Origin: Aphelenchoides besseyi
Taxonomy: Eukaryota; Nematoda; Chromadorea; Rhabditida; Aphelenchoididae
Assembly (NCBI GenBank): GCA_024699855.1
Contig: JAMPIQ010000002.1
Coordinates: forward strand, 10,602,001-10,666,000
Length of the DNA stretch: 64,000 nucleotides
Direction: 5' to 3'
Part shown: positions 48,301-60,434 of the stretch, one piece after another
Layout: each line of letters starts with the position of its first letter
Numbering within the stretch: the stretch's first letter is position 1
The notes under the pieces: generated by a model
What the model was told of the DNA's origin: nothing
Seen by the model: the letters and a program-made list of their open reading frames with translations, nothing else
The model's database searches: none
Made by a program: the position numbers and the translations under genes

Positions 48301-51300
48301 TGCCTTCGGTGACGTTTTTTGGACCAGCAAAACAAACGCGCAGTTTGTCGGGAACGTTAGCTACCGATGGAAACAACCAAACGCGTGCCGATGTCATCAA
48401 ATTGATCACCGTTGGATTACGTGAAGGCTATGCAATTCGACGAGTGAAGGCATTCAACGATCGAGTTTATTTGGCTCGTTATCGTCGTTCTTATTGGCTA
48501 GGAACGCGGTACTACGAACTGGTAGGTTCATTGAGCAAACTTAACAGAGTGGTCTTTTAGGACAATCGCTACTATTTATCTACTCGTGACACGTGCATCT
48601 ATCGAATGAACGACATGGAACGTGAAAACCTGGAGTACGAAGATGGAGAAGTGATTTTGGATGTTGTGTATCAGTAAGCAGAGAATATTAATCAACTTCT
48701 ATCGACTATTTTAGATGCCAACGTTACGCGCAATTTTGCTGTGGACTTGATTGCTGCGACAATCCGCGTAAGCGCAGTGCGGGATTCACTAGTGATCCAG
48801 AATGAAATGACCACTTACTCGTCAAATACGTAGGCATATCCGCCTGACATAGCGGCAGCAAAGTTACGTCCAATTCCTTTCAGAACAACCACTAATCCGC
48901 CAGTCATGTACTCACAACCGTGATCCCCGACCGCTTCAATTACCGCCGTTGCTCCCGAATTTCGAACAGCAAACCGCTCGCCTCCAACACCCCGGAAAAA
49001 TGCAGTTCCTAAAATTCGAATCTTTTATCTTTTCATTAAATCATTTTACCTGAAGTTGCACCGTAAAGCGCCACATTTCCGATGATGCTATTTTCTTCGG
49101 ATGCAAACTTCGCATTCTCGGGCGGTCGAATGACGATCTTTCCACCAGACAAACACTGAAATGGAGAAGCTGAATTCTGTTAACAGCAAAAGCAACTCAC
49201 TTTTCCGACATAATCGTTTGCATCGCCGATAAGTCGAACGGTTATGCCCTTGGCCAGGAAAGCGCAGAAACTTTGGCCCGCATGTCCGTTCAAATTGATT
49301 TCGATCGATCGCTTTGACGGCAAACCTTCTTCGCCATGTCGAATGGAAATCTCGTAGCTCATACGAGCTCCGAATGTTCGATCCACATTGTTGATTGTAT
49401 CGTTGATAACTCGCTTGTCGTCACCGCCATTGTCAAAGAAATCGCCTAATTGGTTTAGAACACGTTTCTCAAGTTCACTAATCGAATGTTCCTAAAATTG
49501 TGAAAATGAAAATGTCTAATAACAGCAATCAACCCACCTGCTTTACAACTCCACCTCTGATATCCACGTTCGGGTAGATTAGACTTGGATTCAAGAGAAT
49601 TTGACCGAACTCCAACATCGTCGCTTTTTTGTTGACTGGATTGGGATTTGCGTAAAGAAGATCCACACGACCAATGGCTTCACTCAATTTACGAAGTCCA
49701 AGTTTCGCAAGATAGTAACGAACATCTTCAGCGACCATGAACATAAAATTAACAACATGCTCCGGTTTTCCCGTAAACTTTGCTCGCAGTACTGGATCCT
49801 GAGTTGCAATTCCAACTGGACACGTATTCAAGTGACATTTGCGCATCATCGTACAACCGAGAACAATTAACGGCGCTGTCGACATTCCTTTAAAAAGTCC
49901 ATTAGCAAAATGTTTAAGGTAAATTGGATTGTTTAATTTCCAAGTTATTGATTCAAACTACTCACCGTATTCATCGGCACCGAGCATCGCAGCAATAAGA
50001 ACATCACGGCCCGTTCGAATTTGACCATCAGCTTGAAGAACGACACGCGAACGCAGATTGTTCATTGTGAGTACTTGGTGAGTTTCGGAAACTCCCAGTT
50101 CCCACGGCAATCCTGCGTGTTTGATTCCCGTCCAACTCGAAGCCCCAGTACCACCGTCATGCCCCGAAATCGTGATATGATCAGCATTTCCCTTCGCAAC
50201 TCCAGCAGCCACAATTCCAACACCTGCTTCGGAAACCAGTTTAACGGAAACACGAGCTTTTGGATTCGAACACTTCAAATCGAAAATCAATTGCGCCAAA
50301 TCTTCGATACTGTAGATGTCATGATGAGGTGGAGGCGAAATCAATCCAACGCCCGGAGTCGACTTTCGTGCTGATGCGATTTCTTTTGTAACTTTGTGTC
50401 CGGGTAGTTCTCCACCTTCACCGGGTTTTGCTCCTTGCGCCATCTTGATTTGCAACTCATCAGCATTGGCCAAGTATGCGCTGTTCACACCGAAACGAGC
50501 AGAAGCAACCTAAAAGTAATCGAATAGGAATATGGCTTGATGTCACGAACAAACTTGTTTGATTGATGATCGAATGTTTTGTTCGGGATCTTGATTTGCA
50601 CGATAACGTTCCGGTTTCTCACCACCTTCTCCTGTGTTTGATTTTGCGCCAATTCGGTTCATTGCAATGGCAAGTGTTGTGTGTGCTTCCCACGAAATGC
50701 TACCGAACGACATTGCACCGGTAACAAATCGTTTGACAATTTCGGCTGCCGGTTCAACTTCATTCAATGGAATCTGAAGCTCGTCGTTCGTTTTGATTTC
50801 CAATTGTCCGCGCAAAGTGCAAAGACGTTGTGCCAAATTTGACGCTTGAGTATAATCTTGGAAGCTTTTGTGATCATTCAAACGTGCTGCAGCTTGAAGT
50901 CTGGCGACGTTAACAGGCTCCTAAAATCATAACCTTGTTTATGGGGCGATTAAACGAACGTACATTGATATGCTTCTCTCCACCATCACGCCAATGATAC
51001 ACGCCCGGACTAACGAGAACTTTGCTGTCGCCGTACAGAAACAAATCACTGTTTTCGGTAACCGGATACGCAATGCGATGACGATGAAGCGCTTCAGCAG
51101 CAAGAATATCGAACGTTGCACCGCCTAGTCGAGAAACGGAGTTTGTGAAGCAACGATTGACGACTTCGTGTGAAAGCCCGACAATTTCAAATATTTGAGC
51201 TCCTTTGTAACTGTGCAACGTACTACAACAACTTTCATATGAAACTCTAGTAGTCAATATCCGAACCTGATTCCCATTTTCGCCATGACTTTGAAGATTC

Positions 51301-54300
51301 CACGTTCAATTCCAGCACGATAACATTTGACTACCTGAAAAAACCGAAACGTAAACCTCGACAAAAGCCAATCGACATTTGTAAATGTACAAGATAAGCA
51401 TCAATTTGAAGATATTCACTTGTTCACTCACTTCATCGTCGTTCAAGTTCTTGTCCATTAGACCCATGTTCCGGAGACGATAGCAGGTTTCATAGACCAT
51501 ATACGGACAAATTCCATCAGCACCGTAACCCAACAAAACACAAAAATCGTGAACTTGTTTTACTTCTCCAGATTCCACAAAAAGCGCGACCTAAAGATTT
51601 TGGAAATTAATATTAACGATCAATTAGTTGTTGCCTTCATGCGTAATCGTTGTTTAATTAAACATTGATGAACTGCTCCAAGTGCAAGCAACACACTAAC
51701 TGAAACGTTGTCTTTAGACACTTGACGATCGGACAAAATAATGATTTGATATCCATCCAACGCTGCAGCACAAGTTTCGCTACAAATTCTGCAACAAACC
51801 GATCGATTTAGTCAATAGAAAACGACGCAAAAACCCCACCGATCCAACGCCGGCAATAATCCACGTTCTCCGTGACGAACCGGAAAGCAAATGTTAATGA
51901 CCGTAGATCTCCAGCCTTTGTAGGTGGTGCGTTTTAAAATCTAAAACACGATTGTTGAACACTAAAACCTTGACATTTGACAACCTCCATATCGACAAGC
52001 GAGAGAACGGGTTGATCAAGCAGAAGTCGTCCATTAAGAACTGCATCCGGGTCCAACAAATTAGTTTCCGGTCCCACAGGACAACGTAACGACATGACAA
52101 TTTGTTCACGAAATGGATCGATAGGTGGATTAGTGACTTGCGCAAACAGCTGTTGGAAGTAAGAAAAAAGCAGTGGACTGTAATCAGAGATGCATGCCAA
52201 TGCCGCGTCATTGCCCATAGATCCAAGAGCTTCTTTTCTGCAAGTAAATGGGTTTTAATTGAGTTTTTTTTTCAGTTGACAACCTACTTTTCCGTAATCA
52301 TTGGTACTAGCAGAAGGCTGAAGCTATCAGGCGAAAATGAGAAGAAAGACAAACGACGGTCAGAGTCAAGCCGTGTGTCTTGTTGACGTCTCTGAATTCC
52401 CGATGCACCTCGACGTCCACCACTCCATTCGATGACTTTCAACTGTTGGAGTTCTCGTTTAATCAGAAACTCATTTGTGACTGCGCCGTAGTTTAGCTGA
52501 AAACAAAAAGTGAACGATCATCGAGACGCTCTTCACTTACGATGTCATCTTTGCGCAGTTGATCCATGTACACTCGATTGTGTGTTAGTTGTTTGTGTGG
52601 TCGTGAACTACAAATTCGCGCCTTAAACGATTCGTCTTCTTCAATTTTCCCTTCTACAGTATCAACTAACAACATCCGACCAGGACGAAGACGATCCTAA
52701 AAACCCTTTGGTTATTATCGGCAGTTGAATGGTTTCATTGTATGCTAGTTGTATTTCTAATTAATCTAATTGATTTCCTTATTATAATCCCAGCGTCAGA
52801 TGTGTGGTTGAACATGATTTTTCAAAACTCTTTTGGTCACTTGTGTCTCAACGAAAATTGAGACAAATTAGTCGAAACGGAAAGACTCCTCGTTTTTCAT
52901 GCGCCGGAAACTCGCGGCAGAAAATATTATGCTTTGAAGGGCTAATTTTGTACTAAGTCCAGTTCACAGCAATTCACTTCATCATAGGAATGGTCGCAGA
53001 AGCACTTCAAGTCGGTAATTAGAAGGTTCGAAGGGGATGGGCAAACACATTGCGCTCTCCACAGATTCACGCTATAAAAGCCAAATGATACGATTTGGTG
53101 GAATGCTTGACGTGAAAAGTGTCAACTCGACTTCCGCCAAATTGAATTTTCACCCCATTACCGTATTTAAGCCGTCGATTTGTTTGTCTTATGCTTTCTG
53201 TGACAGTAGTGTCTTGTGTTCAGACAATTCCATTTTGTGTACTTTCAATCCGTGGAGCATGACAAACAAAATTTCGAGTTCTTTCTTCGAATCTAATCAA
53301 TTAATTTAGTTCGACTTGGTTCTCGACACACGCGCTTCAGCGGTTCGTTCATTCCTTTGTTGCTTGCTACGAATATTGGCAAGATTTGAGCAAACATTAA
53401 AATGAAATCGATTGTCATTCTTCTCGCCCTTTCCATCTTCGCTATTTGCCTTCACGTAAGTACAGCAGAGTGTCTTCATGTGTCGCGTATCTTACACGTC
53501 TTTTCAGCCAATCAATGCTTCGTACAAGGACGTGATTGCTCCATCTGAGTTTTTTGAAGTCGAAAGACGATTCAACAAGATTCCCAAGTTTCGTGGTGAG
53601 CCTGTTCGATTCGGCAAACGAGCTTATCGAGAACCGATTCGATTTGGGAAGCGTGCATCCTACGGCGAACAAACGAGAAGTGCACTCGATCGAACCTCGG
53701 AATTCGACGGGAACATGAATTAGGCTATGGTGTATATTTCGCGGCCCCGTACGTCTGATTACGATCATCAATTTGCGAAATCTGAACAAACGACGATCCC
53801 GTTTCAATAGTCCGCAGTAAACCAACCGATTGAGATGTGTTCTTTAAACGTTTCAGTCTAATTTATTACTTTCTTCTCGGTTTTAGCAGCAACAAATGCA
53901 GTAACTCGTGTTTGTTTCCAATCCGCCAATCAACTTTGTTTTTCTTTCGCACTTCCGATTTGTCTTTTCTTGCTGTCTCGCAATTCAATAAAACCGTATG
54001 TTAAATCGTGAAGTGTCGTTAACGAAAATAATTGTCGTCTGGCCTTTAATAACATCGTTTGTTCGGACCTCTGACAGCAATTTGTGATCTTTAACGAAGT
54101 TTATGTCATCTCGGAAGAGGTCACCGCCCGCGACATTGACGTCAGTGTTACTTGAAGCGGAAGGTGCATTCAAGAAGAACTACGTTGAAACGAGACCTCA
54201 GCAACAGAAACCTTGACGACATCAAATCATAAAATGACGTGATTTTATGCGAATTACTTTCAAAAACTTCACTATTACAACTACGTTATTAATGTACTTA

Positions 54301-57109
54301 CGAGCATTGAGCTCATGACTAGAAGTCAAAAATTCTTGCTAATTCACGTAGTATCCTGCAAAAACCAGAGATTTGTTATTCACAGTTCGATGGATTTCGA
54401 CAGAACACAAACGTGGATTTCTCAAAATGTGCGGTTACTATACGAAAAGTGCTCGATAATCGCAACAACCGTAACCACGCCTTTGTTGGCAAGTGTCACA
54501 GTTCGCACGAATATTCAAAATTTCCAAGGCGAAGATATAAAACAAAAAACCTGATACGTCAAGCGATTTAAAACTCGACCATTTCGACATTTGGAATTCA
54601 GTTATCTTAACGACCATGTGCTCTTGGACGTTTACAATCGTGGCCGCGTTGACGATTTGGTTCGGTCTTTCACACGCAGGTAAAACCGAAGATGATATCG
54701 AGTAATCGATTGGCTTTTAAGTAGAAGAACAGAATACATCTGATCAAGGTGAAGTCGTGGAGAAACGAAGTGCTGGAGACTATTACATGCCTCGAGCATC
54801 GAATTGGTTGAGTAGTCGGCCGTTAAAAGCGTTCAGCGCCAACGACGACATCAGTTATATTTTACAGTATTTGGAGAAGCGCAGTGATAGCAATGAAGGA
54901 GCACACGATATTCGATCACCATTAGGTAAATTTACTCGAGACACAAGTGATTTGTTCGTACACTTGCGAACTTTGAACCGCTGCTAATCGAAAAGTTTCT
55001 TGCAGGTACAATGCGCTTCGGAAAACGTGCATCCTCTGGTCCACTGGGTACAATGCGATTTGGAAAACGTGGTGATAGCCCACTTGGAACAATGCGCTTC
55101 GGGAAAAGAGCTGAACGACCTCTTGGAACAATGAGATTTGGAAAACGTGCTGATTCCTCAGTCGACAAATCGGATTTGTTTTAATTTTTGATCAACGTTC
55201 GAACATCCAACGGGATTGCGGACTTAAGAGAAGAGAACATTGTGTGCCATATTTCAATTTTATCAATAAACTGTTAATTCGCAATTTGTTTGCTTGAAAA
55301 GCATATAATAAGTCGATTAAACTCGAATTTGTGTTCAATTGTGAATCAAGACCTTTGCCCACCTTTTTAACGATCGTTTCAATGGGAATATCATTCACTC
55401 CGACTTCACTGGACAAGTACAAATGATCGTCGGAAGTCAAGTAGTAGCGAGCCGGACGCAATCCGTTACGATCCAAAATTGCACCCACGTATCGTCCATC
55501 ACTGAACGCCAATAGAGCGGGTCCATCCCACGGCTCCATGGCCATACTTGCCCATCGATAAAACGAGCGTTTTTCTTGACTCATTTCCTACAATTACAGA
55601 AATTAATCGCTCAATTGCTCCGATAACAACCTCATTCTTTTCCCACGCTTCAGGAACCATTGTCATTGCTGCTTCTGGCAACGTGCGTTTTCCCGCATAT
55701 ACCAAAAATTCGAGAACGTTGTCCAATGATCCCGAATCCGTTTGTCCTTCTTCGACAACCGGATAAATTTTTCTCAGATCGTCACCGTAATCCGCACTGT
55801 GCATTTCTCCTTCTCTTGCCCGCATAAGATTGATGTTTCCGCGCAAAGTGTTGATTTCACCGTTATGAGCCAACATTCTAGAGTATGATCAGTTGGCCTT
55901 TCTAGTTGTCATTTTGGTCTACCTGTTCGGTTGAGCGCGATTCCAAGTCGGGAATGTGTTCGTCGAGAAACGACTGTGTACAAGAGCAATGTGTGTGACG
56001 AATTCCGGATTGGTTAGATCATGGTAATAATGATAGAGTTGATGCGGAGAGAATTTGCCCTGAATTTCACAACCATCAAACTACTCAATGGCCTGAATTC
56101 TGCACCTTGTAAACAATAGTACTTGGCGACAATGAAACAACATAGCATTTTAGATGTTGTTTGGATGCGTGATGAACACATTGTTTGCGTAACAAATAGA
56201 CGTTTTGTTCGAATCGTTTAGGATCCGTATCAGCGTATGATGCGGTCACAAACACTTGTCGCATACATGGCTCAGTTTTACGTGCTTCTTCGCCAATGCA
56301 TTCTGAAGAGACTTTCAATTTTCTCCAACAGATGACATGCAATCCACAAGCTTGAGCCAAATTCGTGATTGTTCCTTTCGCCAGTTTGTACGTGTCCTTC
56401 TCCATGAACATGATTCCGGTAGCATATTGACCAGCGGGTGGCAATTCGATGTCAATTGTCCTGAAGAATTTCGGAGTCATTGTTGCATTTTTATTAATTT
56501 GGTAGTCAAAACAGCGGTTTCTTTCTGCCGATCAAACCCCAATGTTTGTGATCTTTTCGCGGGCATTTTAAGTGCAAAACAAGTGACATGCATTCGCGCA
56601 CACTATTTCGCAATTGTAATAATCAACGATGGAATAAGTGATTGATGAAATAAACATTCGACAAGATTGCGATCTACGTTAAAATAAGTAATTTTTGATC
56701 GTCGAACTAATCAAATGAAACTAAAGTCAAGAATGCAAATCACTCAAGTGCTACCATCAACAACAATCAATGATTATGTGAATTCCAAGAGTTTCGTTGC
56801 AACTTACTTTTTGAGCTCATCCCGATAGAGTTGATCCGGAATTGCAGTCAAAACTCCAGCACCATCGCCCGAATCGTTGTCACACGAACAAGCACCACGA
56901 TGAGCCATTCGTTCGAGCATGATTTTGCCTTCTTGCAGAATCTAAGATGCATCAAAGATTTTAGGTACCTCGAATGGAATACCAACCTTATGCGAAGGCT
57001 TTCCCTTGATCGACGTAATGAAACCAACGCCGCAAGCATCTCGTTCCAATTGTGGAATCCAGAGTCCCCGTTCAGAAGCAGCAATTTGGGTTTCCGTTAG
57101 AATAACCAT
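45351..57109 (-). CDS. Glutamate synthase (GOGAT), fused large and small subunits
   Basis: About 20 exons run from ATG at 57109 to a stop at 45351, ending [11 protein letters not shown]. It catalyses glutamine + 2-oxoglutarate + NAD(P)H to two glutamates. After about 25 residues comes the catalytic Cys of the class II amidotransferase domain ([25 protein letters not shown]). [19 protein letters not shown] follows, then [20 protein letters not shown]. The FMN domain shows [50 protein letters not shown] and the 3Fe-4S cysteines [18 protein letters not shown] domain follows near 49.4-48.8 kb. The fused small subunit has [17 protein letters not shown], a [11 protein letters not shown] motif and [15 protein letters not shown]. 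An acidic linker (about 47100-47210) joins the halves. Introns at 52697-55362 and 47976-48818 contain genes on the other strand. Confidence 0.92.
48145..48805 (+). CDS. Secreted CX-module protein nested in a glutamate synthase intron
   Basis: Four exons run from [20 protein letters not shown] (signal peptide) to TSDPE, with TGA at 48803-48805. The middle contains basic/aromatic sequence ([18 protein letters not shown]). The end has [20 protein letters not shown]… then [14 protein letters not shown]. This is the cysteine arrangement of the nematode-enriched CX module (C…C…CCG-x-x-CC). A KR dibasic follows. The whole gene sits inside the intron 47976-48818, on the strand opposite to the host gene. 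Its stop is only 14 bases from the host exon. The function of CX-module proteins is not known to me. Confidence 0.78.
53402..53723 (+). CDS. flp-2: FMRFamide-like neuropeptide precursor flp-2
   Basis: Two exons: a signal peptide ([18 protein letters not shown], 53402-53455), then from about 53507 to TAG 53721-53723. The precursor encodes [11 protein letters not shown] and [11 protein letters not shown]. Amidated products would be [13 protein letters not shown] (after a single Lys) and [13 protein letters not shown]. They match the known nematode FLP-2 peptides LRGEPIRFamide and SPREPIRFamide in order and wording. The tail ([20 protein letters not shown]…) has no further peptide. The gene is complete, sits inside intron 52697-55362 of glutamate synthase on the opposite strand, and is followed by AATAAA at 53987-53992. 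Such peptides act on G-protein-coupled receptors in neural signalling. Confidence 0.9.
53987..53992 (+). terminator. Poly(A) signal of flp-2
   Basis: AATAAA about 265 bases after the flp-2 stop and within the host intron, consistent with flp-2 being an independent transcript. Confidence 0.45.
54616..55184 (+). CDS. flp-3: FMRFamide-like neuropeptide precursor flp-3
   Basis: Three exons run from [21 protein letters not shown] (signal peptide) to a stop at 55182-55184. After a KR-delimited spacer region the last exon encodes four tandem copies of [10 protein letters not shown]. The predicted peptides are [13 protein letters not shown] (after Arg), [16 protein letters not shown], [15 protein letters not shown] and [15 protein letters not shown]. 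PLGTMRFamide is the diagnostic FLP-3 ending. The first copy is assembled across an intron (SPL|GTMRF). The gene is nested with flp-2 in the same glutamate synthase intron, on the same strand as flp-2 and opposite to the host. Its stop lies about 180 bases from the host exon. Confidence 0.92.
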
Positions 57110-59590
57110 CGTATCATAAACAGAAGTTGTCTTTCACGATTCTAAGCTGCAAAACTAAACAAGCAACTGAATACAACATTCAAATGTGATATCGTATGTT
57201 AAATCTAATCGTTTAAGAATCCCGAATATAAACAACACGTTTAAAAGGTTCTGAACGTCAAAAAACAAATAACGCGACTGCAAACGAAGCCACTCGGAAT
57301 GACCAATCGCGCCGTTTGAACGTTTGCGAAGGCGTTTACTCTCGATCAGCACTCTGTTCGCCGTTTTGTCGGCTTGTCTACTTGGTCGCATTGTTTCTGA
57401 CAGGAATCATTGAGCGATAGCAAACGACGGGCATCGAAGTTTATACGTTGCGGTTTGAAAACAGCCGCCATCGAACGCTTCTTAAGTGTAGTTATTCTTG
57501 TGCCGTCAATGACCCGTCCGCGTGGGTTGCACGCTCCGCTCATGAAATCAACGGTTCAAATGATAAACGTAAACAGAAATTTCATGAATCTGACAGGTTT
57601 ACGGTGATGTTGAAAATAGACGATCACATGGGAACAGTTCAACTTGCGCATGTAACCTAAGGTCTACGGACGCGCGTTCTAACGAGCGCTAATGACTTGA
57701 AGTCATTTGTCTTATCAAAACAATTCCATTCACAGTTCTCGGCAATCATTATTACACATGTGATTCCCATCTGCGGTTCAAAGTACGCGCTCTGCTAACC
57801 ATTTGTGTTCGAACAAAACTACGACGAAGCACTCAAATGGCATATGGCAAGAAAGTAAAAGATACGCATGTTGAAGCGCGTACGTGATAAAAACAAGTGA
57901 GTAGTTGGACAGTTTTCGTTACCGATCAAACGCGCGTAGATCGATCACATGCAAAGATGACCACCAAAAAACGATCATGATATGAAAGGTGCAATCACGA
58001 TTGCTTAACCACGTTTGCAACTGCGCAAACAAACGGAAAGTAATGCACGAAAAACTCAATTTGTACTAACAGCAGTAAATTTGATTTGTTTCGCTGATAA
58101 CCATTTCATACGATAACTTTGAATGTCAAACGGTCATTGATTGTTCACTTCGAACGTTTGGCCTTCCGAAGTAGGAATACTCCTCAAAACGAAAGCAACG
58201 TTCCACTCGAAAGGACCGCCATTTAATTTCACGCAGCGGCCAAAATGTCCGGGAATTCGACGATTTTCGCGCAATTTTCAACGAAAAAATTACCAAATGC
58301 ATGACAAATCAAAAGTGGAAATCCTTTTGGCTTCGAAGATTGACGTGTTCTTTGGAAGTGGCACAAAGAAAAATGTTCCCGAGTAGAACATAAGAGGATG
58401 CGAAGAGATTATGTGGGAAAGTACGCGTAAACTACGCAATAACGACCGTTGGCGCCAAATATTCAACGATTATTTTGCGCCGTTTTAATTTTCGGCATCG
58501 GACTCTTTTGGTCGTTTTGCTGCCACTCGCCGTCTGTTTCAAGTCCAAAAGTGGCTTCGTTTCACTTTGTCTACAGCTGTCTTTTTTGTTTGAACTCCAA
58601 ACCTAAACAACAGAAAGAACGTCATAGTGATTGTACAACGACCGTATTTATTCGAAGTGTAGAAGAGAAATTCGATGATCATCCACCAGTCGTATTGTTC
58701 TTTTGACAGTTATCGCTAAACGAAATCAGTTGGTAGATGATTAAAAAACAAAACCATTCGATTCTTGAAACCATCCGGAGGCCTCACCAGCCAAAGAAAA
58801 AGAGTAAAGAGAAGGAGTGTATACTTGACTGGAGGCGAATAGTTGGTTTTCTATTTCATTATGAGACGGAATGGTGAAGGACGTCGAGTTTGCGAATCCT
58901 GAAATTAAGATACGACGTTTAATGCTTTTCCGAAGGAATCAGAAAATTACGTTTTATGGAGTCAAAGTGGTTTGATAACTCGAAAACTTTAATCAAGTCT
59001 ACAACACACATCTAGTTCAAACAATATATATAAGTCATTTCTGGCGCATCCTGGTGCTTTGCAGATTTTTATGGATAAATTGACTAAAAATATTGCCATT
59101 AAGGACTCCCACATGAAATTTTATCTTTGTAAATTGCATATTTTTGTGGATAGACTGGTCAAAAAGATGCAAAGAATACCAAATCTTGACAAAAAATAAT
59201 ATTTGAATCACTTTTACAACGAATGAGACATTATGTCAAAGCGTCATATTTTGCCTGCTTTTGTTGAGAAAAACAGTTTTCTCATTCAAATTTTGTGTTT
59301 GCCTGTCTTCTCAGTATTTATTCTCGGTATTCATTCGTTTATTTTCAGTTTTTCCGCTTCTTCAACTCAAAATGTCGGACGAGCACAACAACGTAAGCGC
59401 TTCACTTTTACAGTTTTTTTATTATTGGTTTGTAACGAAAATTTTCTCCGATTGCGTCATGGGTGACCTAAATTTAGAATGAAAGAAATTGACCGGTCGG
59501 TTGGAAGTGTGTGAACGAAGTTTGGCTGTTCAGCTGCCTACTGTCCTAAGTATGGTTTCCGTTGTAGATTAGAATTCTTTATTATCTGTT
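57110..59590. other. Intergenic region upstream of glutamate synthase
   Basis: About 2.5 kb without a supported gene. It should hold the glutamate synthase promoter at its left end. Frames near 58449-58706 and 59233-59482 are hydrophobic or overlapping and lack family features. A possible isolated coding start (MSDEHNN followed by a GTAAGC donor) lies at about 59371-59391 with no recognisable second exon. Confidence 0.4.
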
Positions 59591-59599
59591 AACCGAGCA

Positions 59600-60060
59600 T
59601 TAAAAATAGTCACCGTGTGCGTTGATAATTCGCCGCCACCGTTCGGGCAATTGGGTGATTTCGCGGGAGTAGAATGAGGGATGACGGGAGGCGAAGAATG
59701 AGTTCAGGGACCGGCAGACATGATTGACGTCGTTGAATCGGCCTCCTCGTTGATGCCGGAGACCTAGACGAGAGTAACCATTAGTGATTGTAAACATAAA
59801 GAATTGCTTGACCACTCGTCTCAATTTCCTCCATACGGTCATTGCAGAACAACCAGTGGCCAATTCGCGAGTTGATTGCGCAGGTCAATTGGCCACAGCG
59901 TCAAGAATCGTCGCTGGATGAACCGTTGGCGGGCGTTCTGTTCGTGGTTGACCGGCCAAATCCTCGAGTCTACCGTCGAACTTTCTGAACCATCGACATG
60001 CTGCCCTCTCAGTGGTCGTTCGCACTCCATGTGCCGAGTTGATAGTGGCGGCGAGTGATG
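59600..60060 (-). mobile_element. Remnant of a mariner/Tc1-like transposase gene
   Basis: The minus-strand frame 59863-59600 ends FYSREITQLPERWRRIINAH, then GDYF and a stop. It is preceded by VCRSLNSFFASRHPS. This is the conserved C-terminal end of mariner-family transposases (…fy..GI..LP.RW.k.i...G.YF). Upstream, frames are interrupted and the catalytic core is not recognisable. I saw no clear terminal inverted repeats, so the limits are approximate. It is not closely similar to the element at 24755. Confidence 0.6.
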
Positions 60061-60310
60061 GAGACGATATTCGTTGAGAAGCAGAAGTTACACTTGTTCA
60101 CGAGTGAGGCCCATTTTGACGAAGTTAGTCAAGGAAACAGGAGTAGCAATGTCGAGAAACAGCAGATCTAATAAATCGAATTTGACACTTCGTTTAATTT
60201 CCAATCAACCAGTCAATTTCTTTCGTTCCAATTTTAGAAAATGCATTGCCCAATCAGACAAAATTTTCGTTAAAAACCAATAATTTTATTCGTTTTTAGT
60301 CTTTATGGTC

Positions 60311-60379
60311 GGATGAATGGCAAAACGTGTGACAGTTGTTGTTGTCAACCTAACTGCTGTGGTCAAGTACATTGCGAAT
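60311..60379 (+). other. Tiny cysteine-rich open reading frame
   Basis: ATG to TGA encodes 22 residues with seven cysteines, including CDSCCC and NCCG. It lies just upstream of the virus-like ATPase remnant. It could be a chance frame, a zinc- or metal-binding mini-protein or a relic of the viral element. Confidence 0.25.
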
Positions 60380-60434
60380 GAAAAAACAATGAAATGATTT
60401 CTATTTATAGTTTTTGGCCTGCTAAAGAGCAGTC

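Noticed and set aside
53442..53825. 127-codon minus-strand frame across flp-2
   Set aside because: It is antisense to the flp-2 exon that encodes the RFGKR peptides and has no features of its own.
55192..55584. A separate short protein starting [20 protein letters not shown]
   Set aside because: The sequence is an internal part of the glutamate synthase amidotransferase domain, not a separate gene.
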